Notes under the pieces: model-generated
What the model was told of the DNA's origin: nothing
The model's input: only the letters and a program-made list of their open reading frames with translations
Database searches by the model: none
Origin: Spirodela intermedia
Taxonomy: Eukaryota > Streptophyta > Magnoliopsida > Alismatales > Araceae
Direction: 5' to 3'
NCBI GenBank assembly: GCA_902729315.2
Contig: LR746267.1
Coordinates: forward strand, 7,008,424 to 7,072,423
DNA length: 64,000 nucleotides
Program-made: the position numbers and the translations under genes
Shown: positions 1 through 13,050 of the stretch, piece by piece
Position numbering within the stretch: the first letter of the stretch is position 1
Layout: the number at the start of each line of letters is the position of its first letter

Positions 1-2487
1 TTCATCTGAAGTATTATAAACAACAAACTCAAGAATGAAAAGATTGGCACCATAAAACTCTGCTAATATGTTGGCAGAGTAATATAAGGATATACAAAAC
101 TCATATGACCATTTTCAGATGTTGAAATTACAAAGATGTGATGATGTATAAAGAGAATGAGATGAAGATGAATAAAGGTTAACATTGAATGAAGATATTT
201 CATTCACACCATTCACTCAAGATCAAGAAGAATATACACCATTCTATTTAGCATAGTGACTATTCTTAAGAGATTGTTGTAAAACTCTCAAATTAAGTCA
301 ACTTTAATTTTTGAGGTTAGTCACCTAAAATAGATTTATGGAAGATTATATGAGTGAATAGAGTCAAGTCAAACACATGAATTAGGAGTTTTATGAGTTT
401 AAAATAGATTTCTCTATTTGATTCAATGATGAAACGAGATGAAAAAGTTGAGAATAAATTATTTTAGACACTTAGAAAGAGAAGAAATTATGAAATCAAG
501 AGATTAAACTCTTAATCTTGTGTTGGAGAGAGGGAGAAAATAAAATCATTTAAATCTTAAGAGTTAAGTATCCTAAAAATTCCTAAAATATAATCATCAT
601 TTACACATGCAAAGTAACCTTACCCAAGATGTAAAACATGGACTGACGAGGTCAGGAGCTTCCCCTAGAAGTTGGGAATTAATTGTTGATCACTTAGCCC
701 TCTGGCCTAAGATCCACCCTCTAAATACAACTTTAAATAAGAAAACAATGCAAAATACTAACCTTTTATTCAAAGATTCAAAGCATGGAGTACATTTCAG
801 CCCCTTCTCTCCTATCACAAGACAAAACTGCTTAAAAGAAGCCCCCCCTCATTAGTGACAGAAGAAATATATATAAGGAAGGTTTTCCCTATCTTAGAAT
901 GCCCATGGATGACTTAGATCGTGAGATCTGGTCTCAATAATGATCAACCATCTGATCTTCATAAGACAACACTGGCCACAATCTCAACTGTTCATTATGC
1001 CTAACACTATGAAGGCATCCACTAGATCCATCTCAACCTCAATCATTTTTCGTGCCCTATAATCTTGGTTGTTAGGTTCTCTTAAAATAATATAATAAAA
1101 TAGTATATCAATCATCAATAATATATTTAACTTAAAACTAGGTAAACGATTTCTTATAATAAAAATTCTGAAAAAATCCCTAAAAACTAGGAAAAATTAG
1201 AGTTCTTTTAAAATTAAAAGTATCTTAAACTTTATAACATGTCATATTTTTTGAAAACATATTAAAAAGTGTGTATAAATATTATTGATAACATAAGATG
1301 GCATGTTATCTCATAGCAATTGTGTGTCTAAAAGATAAAATCAAAATCATCATCCTACTCACTTATTTGCAATGATCTATAAGTCAGCTAATTGAGTTGA
1401 GTGGTGAGTGGAATGAGGGCTAAACTAAGACACAAGATGTTGAGAGCTAGAAAATACGTGTGGAGGGTTGTGTTATTTGAAGAGAATTGTGTATTAACTT
1501 AGGCATAGGGAGTTAAGAGCCAAAACCTATTCATGTGCGGTGTGATCTCCAGAGATTGAATAGAGATATTTAAGTTATTGATCTTATGAAATCAACTTTA
1601 TTTTCAAAAAAATAATGAAATCTGATAGGAAGATCATCTAAGATTGGACATAGCCCAATGGATAGTGAACTAATATAAAAATCTGTGTTCCTCATAGTTA
1701 CAAGTGAGAGAAAGATACTAAAGTGACCTCAAGATGAAAAGAAAAGGGACTTAAGTGAATGTACCTATAGATCTGAAATATTATATTAAGACATGTGTCG
1801 AGACATATACACGAAGAAAAAATATAGAGTAGAACAAAATATATAAGAAACTAATTCAGCCCCTTTCTTGGTACTTAACCTTATCAAACCTAACATATCT
1901 TGAGTCATACCTTTTGTCATAGGAGAAGTATAATCCATTGGCCATTCTTACTTATATATTATTTGTCAAAAACTTGTCATCTCTTCATTCCACCACAATT
2001 TTCAACCTGACCTTCTTTAAAAGTTGAGTCTTGATTCTCCTTGACCTAGTAAATCTCAAATGTTCCAAGTGATGTTGTCTTTTTCTTCTACCAATTATAA
2101 CATCTCCCCTATTGAGTTTAGATTGATTGGTTAAAGAATTATAACCTCAACCTTGATATTTAGTTTTAAACATTTGAAATTAGATTATTCGTGACTTCTT
2201 TCAATAATTATCCTATTCATATTTTAAAAATTCAAAATCTCTTTTTTTATTTGATTGATTTATGCTATTTAATATTTAAGAACTATTTTCACAAGCTCTT
2301 TAGTTGGGAGGAGTTGAAATGTCATAAAAGTTGGTGTTTATAGTTTCTTTAGCTCTTGAAAGGACCTCTTGTATTAGTCTACCTAAATTAAGCTAATGCT
2401 TCTTTTCAAACTTACTTTGTTGCCATCAACTTTTAATCTTATTCATTTCATCCATAGAGAAAAATATATTAATACAAATATTCACAT
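1..2487. other. AT-rich intergenic DNA with LTR-like scraps
   Basis: I see no supportable gene here. Open frames are short and have no recognisable domain. About 1440-1900 reads like the end of a decayed copia-type LTR: a phrase resembling a retroelement core promoter near 1650-1690, then a pyrimidine-rich block at 1855-1875 (AATTCAGCCCCTTTCTTGG). Related pyrimidine-rich blocks recur near 9485-9505 and 10,328-10,350. Assignment to a retroelement family is inference from motif resemblance only. Confidence 0.4.
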
Positions 2488-2665
2488 TATTAGAATAACT
2501 CATTGAGCCCATTAAGCCTATTTTAGACTTCTTCTCTCCACGTCCTTATTCTTCATCCACAATCTCTACTTCTTCCTCTCTCTTTTTTTCTCTCTTCTAC
2601 ATAACCTCATATACTCCTCTTCTTCAGTATATGCATTATAGGGTTTTTCTTTTTAATTGTCAACA
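2488..2665 (+). repeat. 5' LTR of the copia relic
   Basis: It shares with 6295-6477 the order of a TGAGCCCATTAAGCCTATTT-like opening, a pyrimidine-rich middle (CTTCTTCCTCTCTC), the phrase ATATAACCTTATGTACTCC or its variant, and an end just before the primer-binding site. Point differences and indels between the LTRs are numerous, so the insertion is old. Confidence 0.75.
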
Positions 2666-2678
2666 TGGTATCAGAGCC
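2666..2678 (+). other. Primer-binding site (tRNA-Met type)
   Basis: TGGTATCAGAGCC lies directly after the 5' LTR. This is the standard minus-strand priming site of plant copia elements, complementary to the 3' end of initiator tRNA-Met. Confidence 0.85.
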
Positions 2679-5600
2679 TTAGGCTCTCTCCAGCCGTTAC
2701 CTTTCTCTCCGACGCACAGCCTTCCTCTAGTGGTGCCTTTCTCCTCTCGACGGCACCCACCTCTCAATGTCATTCCTATTGTCGGTGCCCTTGTCTTTGT
2801 CAGCCACTGGTCTTTGCAGCAGCCCTCCTCCGCCATCGCCCCTCACCGACGCTGCCTCCGCTTCTGCCCCTCTCCAGGCCACTGCGCTGCTGCCAGCTGC
2901 TCCTTCAGGCCACCGGCCACTCCTCCAAGCTGTCACACCACCGCTGCCACGGTCTCATCCAGCTGCTCCAGGCCACTGTGTCAGGTGTGCCCTAGGCGGC
3001 ATCCACCTCCCCATCGGACGTGCCCTAGGCACCACCTGCTCCCCTCAATTGCCGCTATCGCTGTGCCATGCCCTAGGCGGCGCGCCCTAGGCAAACCCGT
3101 CACGGCATGCTCTGCTGCTGCTGCAGCCTCCGCCACAGCTGTAACCCTTGCTGCCACCACGACCTCCACTGCCGCCACGGCCTCTGCCGCCGCTGCAAAC
3201 GCTGCTGCCACCATGGTCTCCGCCACTACTGCAGTCTCCCTCCGATGGCGCCCTGAGGTCTCTATCATTGGCTGCACGCCCTCGGCCAATGCCCTCTTGG
3301 TGTGCCCCTCTCAATGTGTCGCATCCCAACACTCCGCATGGCTCTGAGGACATCCCCTCCCAACGTCATCTCATCTCCCACTAATCTTGATCTATGAATC
3401 TAGTGGGAGACTCAATATCTCAAGCACTTCTTGACGTTGTAGGCCTCTGGATTCAAGTACTTTTTGACGTCGCATAACTTTCTCCACCATTTTTCAACTA
3501 ATTCATCTAGCCTCATTGATTCATTCTTTGTGTCATAGTCTCAATTTGATTTAGTCATTCTTACTTAGATGTTTCAGAGCATTGAGCCAAATATTATTGT
3601 GTCTCTCACCTAGATTCACACTACATAATAATTCTAGACAACATTAGAGAACATGTACATCAATTAGACAAATATTAGTCACAGAGTCAAGATCTTCGAA
3701 TAACTTCTTGCCAACAAACAAGGCAACTCCTCAATCAACTCTCCTATCTCCTTCACCAGTTTTTCTAGCACAAACCAATGTCCCATCTCTAACTTTTCAG
3801 GTGACACTAAACTCTGTCGAGTATGAAGCATTATGTCACTCCAAGGGTACCATGGCTCATTTATCGACCAATTTGGCCTTACTTGTTCATCCTTTTACGT
3901 CAGGTACAAATGTTCTTCTTACATCTTTATCTTCATCATAGACTTGGGAGCCTTCACCCACATGATCAACACCCACCATTTTATTATCATATTAATCTAC
4001 CCCTCATTATCCATCGATTATCATTATCGGTGGCTGGACTTGTCCAATCAACAGCATGACAATACCGTTGTTATCATGAGTATTATTCTCACCCAATTTC
4101 TCTATATTCTTAAATTTTCTGCTAACCTCTTATCTATTAGTGTCATTACTCGAGTCAACTTTTACTCTATTACATTTTTTCTTTTTCATTGTACCATTCA
4201 AGATTAATATATTGAGCACATAATTGATTAGAGATGTGACAATAGCCAAGTTGTCTACAAACTAATTTCTAATGAACCCTTTTCTGGCCTTTAAGTTCTT
4301 TTTGTTTATTTTACGGTCACTTCGTCTCTTTTGTGACACCATCGTCTAAGACATCCTTATTTTAAAAAACTTAAAAAACCCTTATCTTGACTTTCTCTTA
4401 ATAAGTTTGTGTGCAAGTCATATCAATTAAGTAAACACCATTGTGGTTAATACTTAAGTTAATATGGGATTTCATTAATACCACCCTTTGACCTCATTCA
4501 TTGTAATATTTAGGCGCCCTCTCATACTCTATTTGTTTTGGATCATTGTTACTATATTGTCTCTATTGATGACTAGACTCAGATGAATTAGGTCTATTTT
4601 CTCTAAGATCATACTCAAGTTCACACAACAATTGTTCACTTTATTACTAAGGTCATCACTCAGTATTCTATTATACTCTAACTTTTTCATATTGATAATA
4701 TTTTAGAACTGAGATAAGTTTTACTTCGTATAACTTATGTTGATCATGATATTCTTTATAAGATCACATGTCCACACACATTCCAACAAAATGATATTGT
4801 CGAATAAAAACATCGTCAACTATTTCATATTACTCTCACACTATTCATTAAGATGAATGTTCCTCATTATCTATGATCTAACGCTCTTCTAATAGCCATA
4901 TATCTTCAAAATCAGCTTCCTTCCACTTAGTGGGGTCATTCTACTTTAACATCTTTCACTTGATTCTTCTTTTTTTTTCTTACTCCCTCGTGTCTTTAGA
5001 TGCACTATCTTTGTCTAAGACCACTCTCTTTTTCTTTTTAAATTAATTTCTCGTGCTCTCAAATAGATCTTTATTGGTTACTGACGAACACAAAAGGATT
5101 ATTACGTCTATTTTCTTAATACTCATCGTTGTATGACATTAGTTTACGTTACTTTTCACGAGGAGTTTTTCTTCTTTTCTCCAGCATCAATTTCTCCTTG
5201 ATTTGCTGCATCTTCACCACTTTGTTTTCATCTTGTGGTGATCATTGTAGATCTCTCTCATATTCTTCTTATTTGTCTAGTTTCTCCCTCATCAATTCTT
5301 CCTTCGACACCTTCGACTTCGTCACCATTTGACTCCCCTACTTTAGGATATGATTCGTCCTCACCTTCTACTGATGAGCCTCCTGCAGTCATCTCTTCTG
5401 ACACTCAGGTAGATAACCTTCATCTTCTTATTGCTCTCCGCAAAAGTACACATGTATACACCTATCATGATGGTAAGTTCGCTCTCTCTTAGCAAAAGTA
5501 TGTTCTTAATATGCTTTAGGAGACTATATTACTTGGCTACAAGTTAGAGTCGTTACTTATGAATGCACATTCGTACTACTGAGATACATCGTCTCTGTTC

Positions 5601-6294
5601 CTAAAAGATGCTAATCAGTATAAACAATTGTTGAGAAAGATGATCTACTTCACTGTCACTCATCCCAACATCATGTACATAGTTAGTGTCCTTAGTTCAT
5701 ATAAGAACCTCGACAAGTTCACTAGGAAGGAGCTTTACAGATTCTAACATGTATCAAAAGAGCTACAAGGAGATGACTCATCTACCAAAGACATGGACAT
5801 CTTTGAATTGAAACTTATTTGGATGTAGGATATGTTAGTGACAAAAGAGATCACAAGTCCACCACTAATTATTGCACATATGTGGGTGACAATTTTGTCA
5901 CATGGTGCTCTAAGAAGTGGAAGGTGGTATCTTATCCTAATATTAAGTCTGAGTATTGCAGCATGGTTGAGATAGTGCGAGAGATGGTATGACTAAGTTC
6001 ATTCCTCAAAGAACTTAACACCTCATCTCCTATGCTAATATTTATGGACTGTGATAATCAAGCCATCATCTTCATTGTTAAGAATCCTATGTTTCATGAG
6101 CAGACGAAACATATCAAGATTGACTATCATTACATCCGAAATAAGGTAACATCAGGTGTTATCTCTACTTTCGCACACTGATTTATCTCATTTGCCCTTA
6201 GATGTCTTTACCATGAGTTTTGCAGAAATCTCTTATGATGCAACATGCATCAAATTAGGCATATTTGACTTATATGCTTCAACTTGAGGGAGAG

Positions 6295-6477
6295 TGTTAA
6301 AATAAGCCCACTGGGCCTATCAGACCTAATTTAGACTTATTCTCTCCATATCTCTATTATTTTTTCACAATCTCTACTTCTCCTTCTCTCTCTCTTTCTT
6401 CCCTTCTTCTATATAACCTTATGTACTCCCTTTTTTCAATCATCAATTTTAGAGTTTTCTCTTCTTCTTCTTCATAG
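6295..6477 (+). repeat. 3' LTR of the copia relic
   Basis: It begins TGTTAAAATAAGCCC directly after the purine-rich tract CTTGAGGGAGAG and is collinear with the 5' LTR. The right edge, near CTTCTTCTTCA, is approximate because no clean target-site duplication is visible. Confidence 0.7.
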
Positions 6478-9400
6478 TGACAAATAAGTTTCAATATAAC
6501 TAATTATGTATAGTTCACGATCCTCATGATGTACAAATATTTGAACATAATTAGAAATATTAACGATCATAACTTATTTGAGACATCAATAAATATGTCT
6601 TTAATTCAATATTTTCAAACACATAAATCAAATCAATATAAGTGCATGAAATCATCATATTATATATTGTTATGATAAACATTCATATTTATAGAATATG
6701 TCATAACATGAAAGTAATAATAAGAACATCAATATGCATGAGATAATAAGTTGTGAAATATGGGTATGAAAGCTTACTCAATCTACTATATTCTCATAAT
6801 ATCATGTTATTATTTTCATGTGTTTTTTATGTCATTTTAATCGATTGAATGAAAATTATTTACTCAAATAAATATAACTTTTAGAATATTTATGAATTTA
6901 TTTTTAAAAATATTTCATATCTCTTAAATCACTAAACGCATGATTATAAATGTCGAGATCATTATTTGAGATTTTAACTTAGTGATCATATATTACATGA
7001 GATGATTTGAATATGATAGGACATCAAATTATCATATAACCTAGATATTTATCTTAAGTCGTGTTTTAAACTATATTGAATTCCTATTAATTCTACTTTC
7101 ATAACATAGGATCTAAATTTAGATATAAATGTTATATAATAATACAATGACATATTGATTCCACGAAGTATATCTGAATCATATCAAGGATATGTGTATA
7201 AATATTGATTCAGTCATATTGGTTTCTTGGTGGTTGATAAGTCTTCATTATCATGAGTTAATAATTAGTAAATAATATAGTTTTAGCCTTAATTCATGAT
7301 AAATAGACTTATATTTGTGTTAAAATATGATTTGTAGTTTTCAGTTGAATAAAGTGAATTTTTGAGTAATTATGTAATTTTATACGATTTTTACAGTCTT
7401 ACTTTTGAGATAAATGAAAAAGAAGAAATAAAAAATATTACAAAATGAGGGGACCCGCTGGCCAGCCGGGCCCGCAAGTGGGTCAGAAGCACAATTGGGG
7501 AGTAGCTGTGAGTAAGGGCTCGAGCGGCTTAGCTTGGACCGATAGGGGCACATGTGTGCCACTCCCCTTCCACGTCACCAGTGGCCAGCCGGCTATGGGG
7601 CAAGGAGTGGTCGTACACGCGAGAGTAGTGACTTTGCTTATAAAGTTAACATTACTATATATTCGCCCGAAAAATCGGCGCACAACCGATGTGGGACTAA
7701 ACTCATGTCACACCTTCCTTAAAGGTGGGTGACCGGCGAGGGTTTGAATCCTCATAGAGTCAAAATTCATATATTTTTATCTGATTATCGCAACTTTCTT
7801 GTAGATCGCCGGTGAAGGATTAAGCAACGAGAATCGCTGAATCATCGGCAAAAATCTCGTCAACGTGATTCGCAAAGCATTGCTACTAAAATTACTAAAC
7901 GATTCGCGATAAAAGGATCGCAATCTATTGAGTAAATCATCTCCAATTGATCGACGAACAAGCCGTCATCGGGAAGAGGACGATCCGCTAGGAGACGAGT
8001 CGCCACCTCCTGAGAGCGTACCAGATGCGATGAAGAGCCTCCTCTTGCTACGCGGACTTGAGGATGAAACTCCCTGACACGCGCCCCACCTCCATCCAGC
8101 TCCTCTCTGTTGGGCGACAGCTGCCGAAGAGCCGCAAAGTCGTCATTTTTTCACTCCACTAGGTGACAGTCGCCGTTCTAGAGATTGCCCACGTCGTCTT
8201 TGTCTAAGGAGAGCCTTTGAGGTCATGGATATTGCACAACGATCCTCTCAAACACTCAAGATTCTGGTGCATCGCCGACGCATCGCTCTCGCGATGTCGG
8301 AACTCTGTTTTCCTACTTTCAATTTACTTTACGCTTCATTTAGTGATAATTTTTGTGTTTTTGAGTTAACCAAAATATGCTTTGTTCAATTACGATTCTT
8401 CTGACTTTTATAGATCTTAATTTGATTAATTAAATCATCTGTAATTACTTATGTAAGAATCGTCAGACGGAACTCTGTTTCTGCCCGATTTGCGTCTGCC
8501 AGGCACTGACATCATCCCGACATCCGCACCCTTATTTCCCCTTTTTTGTAAATTTTAAATATATTTTCTTTTTATTTCCTAGTATGAAATTCATAGAAAA
8601 TCGTATTTATTGAGAAAATTTCTGAATAATTATCATATATTATATTACATCTCTGTGATCAACCTAAAAAAATACTGCTATTTTTTAAGTTTTATTGAAA
8701 TATAATTGATATATTTATTTAGAAATACTTCTAAATATCTAAAAATTTGTATTTTCTAGTTTTATAAATTTTATATTTACGTGATTTAATATACAACGAC
8801 TGAGTCACGTCAGTGGTTTTAAATTTATCTTATTTTAAGAGAAATTAGTCATTAGAAAGTCATAAAGATCCAATAATATTTTTGTATGAGACTTATCTAT
8901 AAATATTATTATATTCTAATATGATTGCTCTTCTCTTCTCATTGAGCTCCAACTTGCAATTAAGCTCTCTTACATGCATTTTAAGTAAGATACAATAAGA
9001 TTCTCACTAGTAGCTCAAACGATGAGAAGGCATTAATGCAAGGGCTCAATCAACACTATGACAAAAAGAGAATAACAACTACTCAATAATACATTGCATC
9101 TTTTTCATTTGAGATATAGAAAATTAAAATTTACATTACATCTAAAAAATATTCACAATTTACTCTCTCTATATTTATTATGGGAAAAATCTTGTGATAT
9201 TATTACTCAAGAGAGCGACTCATTAAATAGTTGTCTGCCACTTAGAGTCATAAATCTAGAAGAGAATTTATGGGGAAAATTATATGAGAGGTGAACCCAT
9301 TAATTAGTGAATTTTGAATTAGAGTGGAACCCAAGAACAAAGTAAGTATTAGAGAGTGGACATATGTACTATGCCAAACAACTATAAAAATAGAGGGTCT

Positions 9401-11129
9401 TAGAGTTATTTAATTAGAAAAATATTATGAAGAATAACTTACATTCACAATGAGTCTATTATAAAAAAAATTAAGAAAAAATCAATTCAACTCCCCTTTC
9501 TTGATCTCAATGTAGACCAAACCCAACAATCATATATCAATTTCACATAAGGATATTTGAGTTATTTATTAAATATATCATATTAGTCTCTCCACAATTC
9601 AATGTTATGTTTATTTTAGGAAACATAAATATGAGAAGATTGTAAAAATATAAAAAGATTTATGTGCGTGATTTCTCTATAAATACAACATATTTCTAAC
9701 AACTAAATAAGTGAAAAAATTACACTCTTCTTAATTAGGATCTCAAACTTTGAGTGAAGTTTTTCCACATTAAGTAAATGAGAATCGAGAGGTATCAACT
9801 AACTTATCAAAATATGGGAAGTTTGTTGAGTCATAAAATATTCATCAAGCATTTATTCAACAATTTCAACTTGTTTCAGCCTATATCACCTTCTAACTTC
9901 TATGAGCATCATTAAATGAAGGTAACAAAAATCAATTTAAACTTCATTTTTTCATTAAAATTTCAGAAACATTAATACTCAACATCATCTTTTGAAAATT
10001 TACCCATGGTGACACCTTTCATATTATTTTTTGTAGATATTCATGAGTAATTAACTATTGTCAAATTAGAGCTATGGATCTAATACGAAATTTCAAGAGA
10101 AATCAAGTATAGTAATTAGTGGTTTGTGATCAAACGATCACAATCAATAGAATTGAAGAATAAGATTTTTTCTTAGAGAGTTGATAGTAGTAGATCAAAC
10201 TACTTCAAAACTACTTGATCTCATACCAGTTAATCTAAGATCATAAAAACAAGCAAGTTAAGAAGAATATCAATTCATCAATAGAAATTTAATCTTAATG
10301 AAGATTAAAATAAAACACAACATAGATCAATTCAAACCTCTTTCTTAATCTAAGAGCAGTCTAAAGCCTAACATCTGACAAGACCTACATGTCCTATTAC
10401 TTTTCTTGAAGTAATTTGTATTTATTGGGGGCAAAACAAGTCATTCATATGTATTCTCAATTAGAGTTCAATGCCATCAATGATGAATTACTTGAAGATG
10501 TATCATATTATATATAATTTATGACATCATCACTTTAAACTATCTACTTCGTTTTCATAAATTAACTCCGGATAAATATTTTTTATTTCTTAATTTATTT
10601 TATTTATAAAGTTATATTTTTTATGATTCGAATTTTTTTATTTTTTTAAATACTTATAATTTTTTTATATTTCTGAATAATTCACTCATCTTGTGGAGAA
10701 GTTGAATGCTAGGTGTTAGCAAACTATTACCATTTAAATATTTGATTATAAGTATTAATACATGACTTTTGTATCAACATATTCTTTTGAAAATGATTTT
10801 ATTTTATGACAATCAAGTTGTTAGTCATATTAGTTTAAATCTAACTTTCACAAGTTCAAAATAATATTGAGATTGATTATTATTTTTTCTCAAATAAAAG
10901 GATATTCAATCTCAATATCCTTTGTTCTAGCAAATCATTTTTTCTTATATTATCTGAAATGATTGTTTAAAAACATGTACAACTTATCTTGAAGGAGAGT
11001 CTTAACATTCTCCATATACTTGAGTAAACACATGAGGAGAACGGCTTTTAAGATAAAACCTTGCATTTCATAACGGAGAAATAATTTGATTTTCCTTTTT
11101 ATCACACTCTATTGAGCGCCACCATGTAG
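6478..11129. other. Gene-poor intergenic DNA with a GC-richer island at 7440-8530
   Basis: Most of this stretch is AT-rich with no supportable gene. The interval 7440-8530 stands out as GC-richer. It contains AACCGATGTGGGACT at about 7683, a phrase I associate with plant LTR or transposon ends, followed by sequence without an open coding frame. I cannot assign it to a family. Possible LTR remnants lie near 9300-9530 and 10,100-10,375. Confidence 0.4.
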
Positions 11130-11204
11130 CATATGCTGTCATAAGAGATTTTCAAGCGTACCATCATTTAGTTGTTCCATCCAATCGGCTTCGTACGGGC
11201 GGGG

Positions 11205-11242
<38 letters not shown>

Positions 11243-12270
11243 CTGGCTCAGCCGGTTCTCTCCAAATGCTACAAAGATAGACCAACGCATGCCCGGCAAC
11301 CAGCGGTGCGAGGTCAGACTGCCGCGGCACACTGGCACAGGAACAGCGAGGCTTAGCGGTTCGGTTTAGCCGGTTCTCGCAACTTTCTACAACTAGATGA
11401 GCTTTTCTGACGTTTTTGTCGACTTCAAAGTGAGAACGATCAAAGCCTATAGCAACGCCACGTGGAAGAGAACTTGCCACTGGCCCCGGCGTTGTCCATG
11501 GCATCGAACAGATGTCATGGTACCGACGTGGAATTTTCTCGCCAATAGATACAAGTAGATGACAAGATGAGAGTGACAGACAGAGAGAGAGAAGCAGTAA
11601 TTCATCGTCCAGCTGTTCTGTCCAATCGGTTCGTACGGAGAGAAGAGGGAGAGAGATCAAAGGTCGGAAGTTGGCGGAGGGATCTCACAGGGCCGGTGAC
11701 GTGTCGACAGCTCCTTATTCTACTCCGTGGAGTAAAGCTAACAGGACGCCACTTATTTATGCCCACATGATATCATCACTCTGCTGTTCTCTCTCCTCTT
11801 CGGATCCTCCTTCCCCTCCCCCCCTCTCTCTCTCTCCGCCTCTTTCTCCATCCTACTATTCTGTGCGCAATCGGCGGTGATCCGTAAGTTGGACCTGCGT
11901 GGAGGAAGAGCGGTGACAAGAGAAGGGAAGAAGACGCCTCGAAGAAGTGTGTTGTTCCTCTGGTTCCTCCTGTTTGATTGTTCAGCCGAGTGCCCATCCC
12001 GTTTGTCTCTCTCTCTTCTGGCCTTGCGGCTCCCCTCACACTGTTCTTATTTTCCGTATCTTCAGGTGGTATCAGTCTCGCAAATGGAGAGAGGGAGAGA
12101 GGGAGAGAGGGAGAGAGAGAGAGAGAGAGAGAGGAAGGGAGATCCGAAGAGGTTGGTGCCGAGAAAAAGACAAGCAGAGGTGATGATATCATGGTGGGCA
12201 TCAAGATAAGTAAGGTCCTATTAGCTTTACAACCCGGAGTAGAAATAAGGAGCTTTTGACACGTCGTCTG
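11130..12270 (+). pseudogene. Duplicated LKR/SDH promoter and 5' leader with an inverted promoter segment
   Basis: This block is homologous to the region directly upstream of LKR/SDH (about 17,980-18,740). Shared blocks run in the same order: the segment ending in CAAAGCCTATAGCAACGCCACGT (11,430s, compare 18,080s); TCCAATCGGTTCGTACGG (11,620s, compare 18,268); the GTGCGCAATCGG block with splice donor GTAAGTTG (11,866-11,890, compare 18,510-18,540); CGCCTCGAAGAAGTGTGTTG (11,935, compare 18,585); and the acceptor TTTTCCGTATCTTCAG (about 12,051-12,066, compare 18,703-18,718). Homology stops at the ATG (about 12,085), where the LKR/SDH exon is replaced by a (GA)n tract. From about 12,130 to 12,270 a piece of the same promoter (equivalent to 11,690-11,830 and 18,350-18,470) is present in inverted orientation. 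No LKR coding sequence is present, so this is an orphan control region rather than a gene. Confidence 0.85.
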
Positions 12271-12479
12271 GCTGAGTTGTTCACAACAGGAGGAGATGGC
12301 ATACTTCATTTTTATTTTATGGATATAAAAATGCGGCATTTTTGGGGATATTAGGATTTGATGTGACGGCTACGGCGGGCTGTTCTCTCTTTCTCTTTGA
12401 AACATCAGAGATGGAGCGTCTGAGAAGTTCTGAACTCCGAGGAAACTTCTCTGATGGCAAAATAGATATCTGAAACTGG

Positions 12480-12769
12480 TAAGATCCGGCCCGCCCAAGC
12501 GAGGATTGGGCCACCCGGCGGCCCATGCCCGTCAAGGCCCAGTTGCCCTCCAAGGCATCTGATCTGGTCGCGCCGGCGGATTCCCAAAGGAGTCAACAAT
12601 CTTCAGCTCGACAGTCAAAGTCATGTTAGATAAGATCAAGGAGTCGCCAGGACCTTTCTCCGGTTTTTTTCCTTTTCTCATTCGAAGAACCCCTTCTCCG
12701 ATCATCATATAGCGTGGCCCCGTGTGAACTCGGGTTAACAGTGGGCACTTGCCCTCCAAGCATTGTGGG

Positions 12770-12843
<74 letters not shown>

Positions 12844-13050
12844 CATCGTGGAATTCCCGATTGATGGTTTCCGCCATTGAGATGGGCATCTGTGGGGAGG
12901 GTTTACTGGGGTTTCGCATCAGTCGTGTAGAAGTGGGTTATCTGATTGTGATTTTCATTGCTTATTTTTCTTGAAGAGGACCGATTATGCCGTCTGAGAT
13001 ATTCGTCTTTTCTCTTGTTTTCTGGAGTTTCTGGGCCTCTGCTTTTGCTG
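12480..13050 (+). promoter_or_regulatory. Orphan promoter-like segment with small open frames
   Basis: A cluster of GGCCC/TGGGCC motifs (about 12,488-12,540) resembles the site II elements of plant housekeeping promoters. It is followed by the long CT tract, a Y-patch-like feature, and then two small frames: an ATG at about 12,881 opening MGICGEGLLGF (stop near 12,976) and an ATG at about 12,987 opening MPSEIFVFSLVFWSFW (35 codons, hydrophobic and signal-peptide-like). No downstream exon is recognised. It may be the remains of a truncated gene or a noncoding transcription unit. Confidence 0.3.
12768..12840. repeat. (CT)n microsatellite
   Basis: An almost pure CT dinucleotide run of about 70 bases. 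Read on the minus strand it gives spurious Arg-Glu repeat frames, which are not genes. Confidence 0.95.

Larger units (their letters stand above)
2488..6477 (+). mobile_element. Decayed Ty1/copia LTR retrotransposon with reverse transcriptase core deleted
   Basis: Two short related LTRs (2488-2665 and 6295-6477) bound the element. A primer-binding site TGGTATCAGAGCC, matching initiator tRNA-Met, follows the 5' LTR at 2666, and a purine-rich tract (about 6282-6294) precedes the 3' LTR. Between them, broken reading frames show relics in copia order. There is a protease-like stretch with IIDLGAFTHM at about 3936-3963 (normally a D-S-G-A type site), then a linker ending in HCTIQD at about 4190-4205. 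Integrase core remnants follow at 4540-4830, then the pre-RT linker phrase IALRKSTHVYTY near 5430-5465. RNase H follows at about 5500-6190, including CDNQAIIF and TKHIKIDYHYIR. The integrase-before-RNase H order identifies Ty1/copia rather than gypsy. The reverse transcriptase core is missing: the linker runs almost directly into the segment that normally follows it, near 5490. Many stops and frameshifts mean it is dead. The GC-rich 2700-3350 segment is Ala/Pro-coding in several frames but is probably untranslated leader. Confidence 0.88.

Noticed and set aside
2631-3347. Long Ala/Pro/Ser-rich frame of 238 codons
   Set aside because: It overlaps the copia LTR end and primer-binding site, several frames on both strands are open at once, and composition alone (GC-rich triplet-like repeats) explains it.
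11139-12339. Several frames on both strands with Ser-Leu or Arg-Glu repeats
   Set aside because: They are translations of GA/CT tracts and of the duplicated LKR/SDH promoter. The homologous DNA at 18 kb is noncoding leader.
12532-12919. Minus-strand Arg-Glu repeat frames
   Set aside because: Produced by the CT microsatellite at 12,768-12,840.
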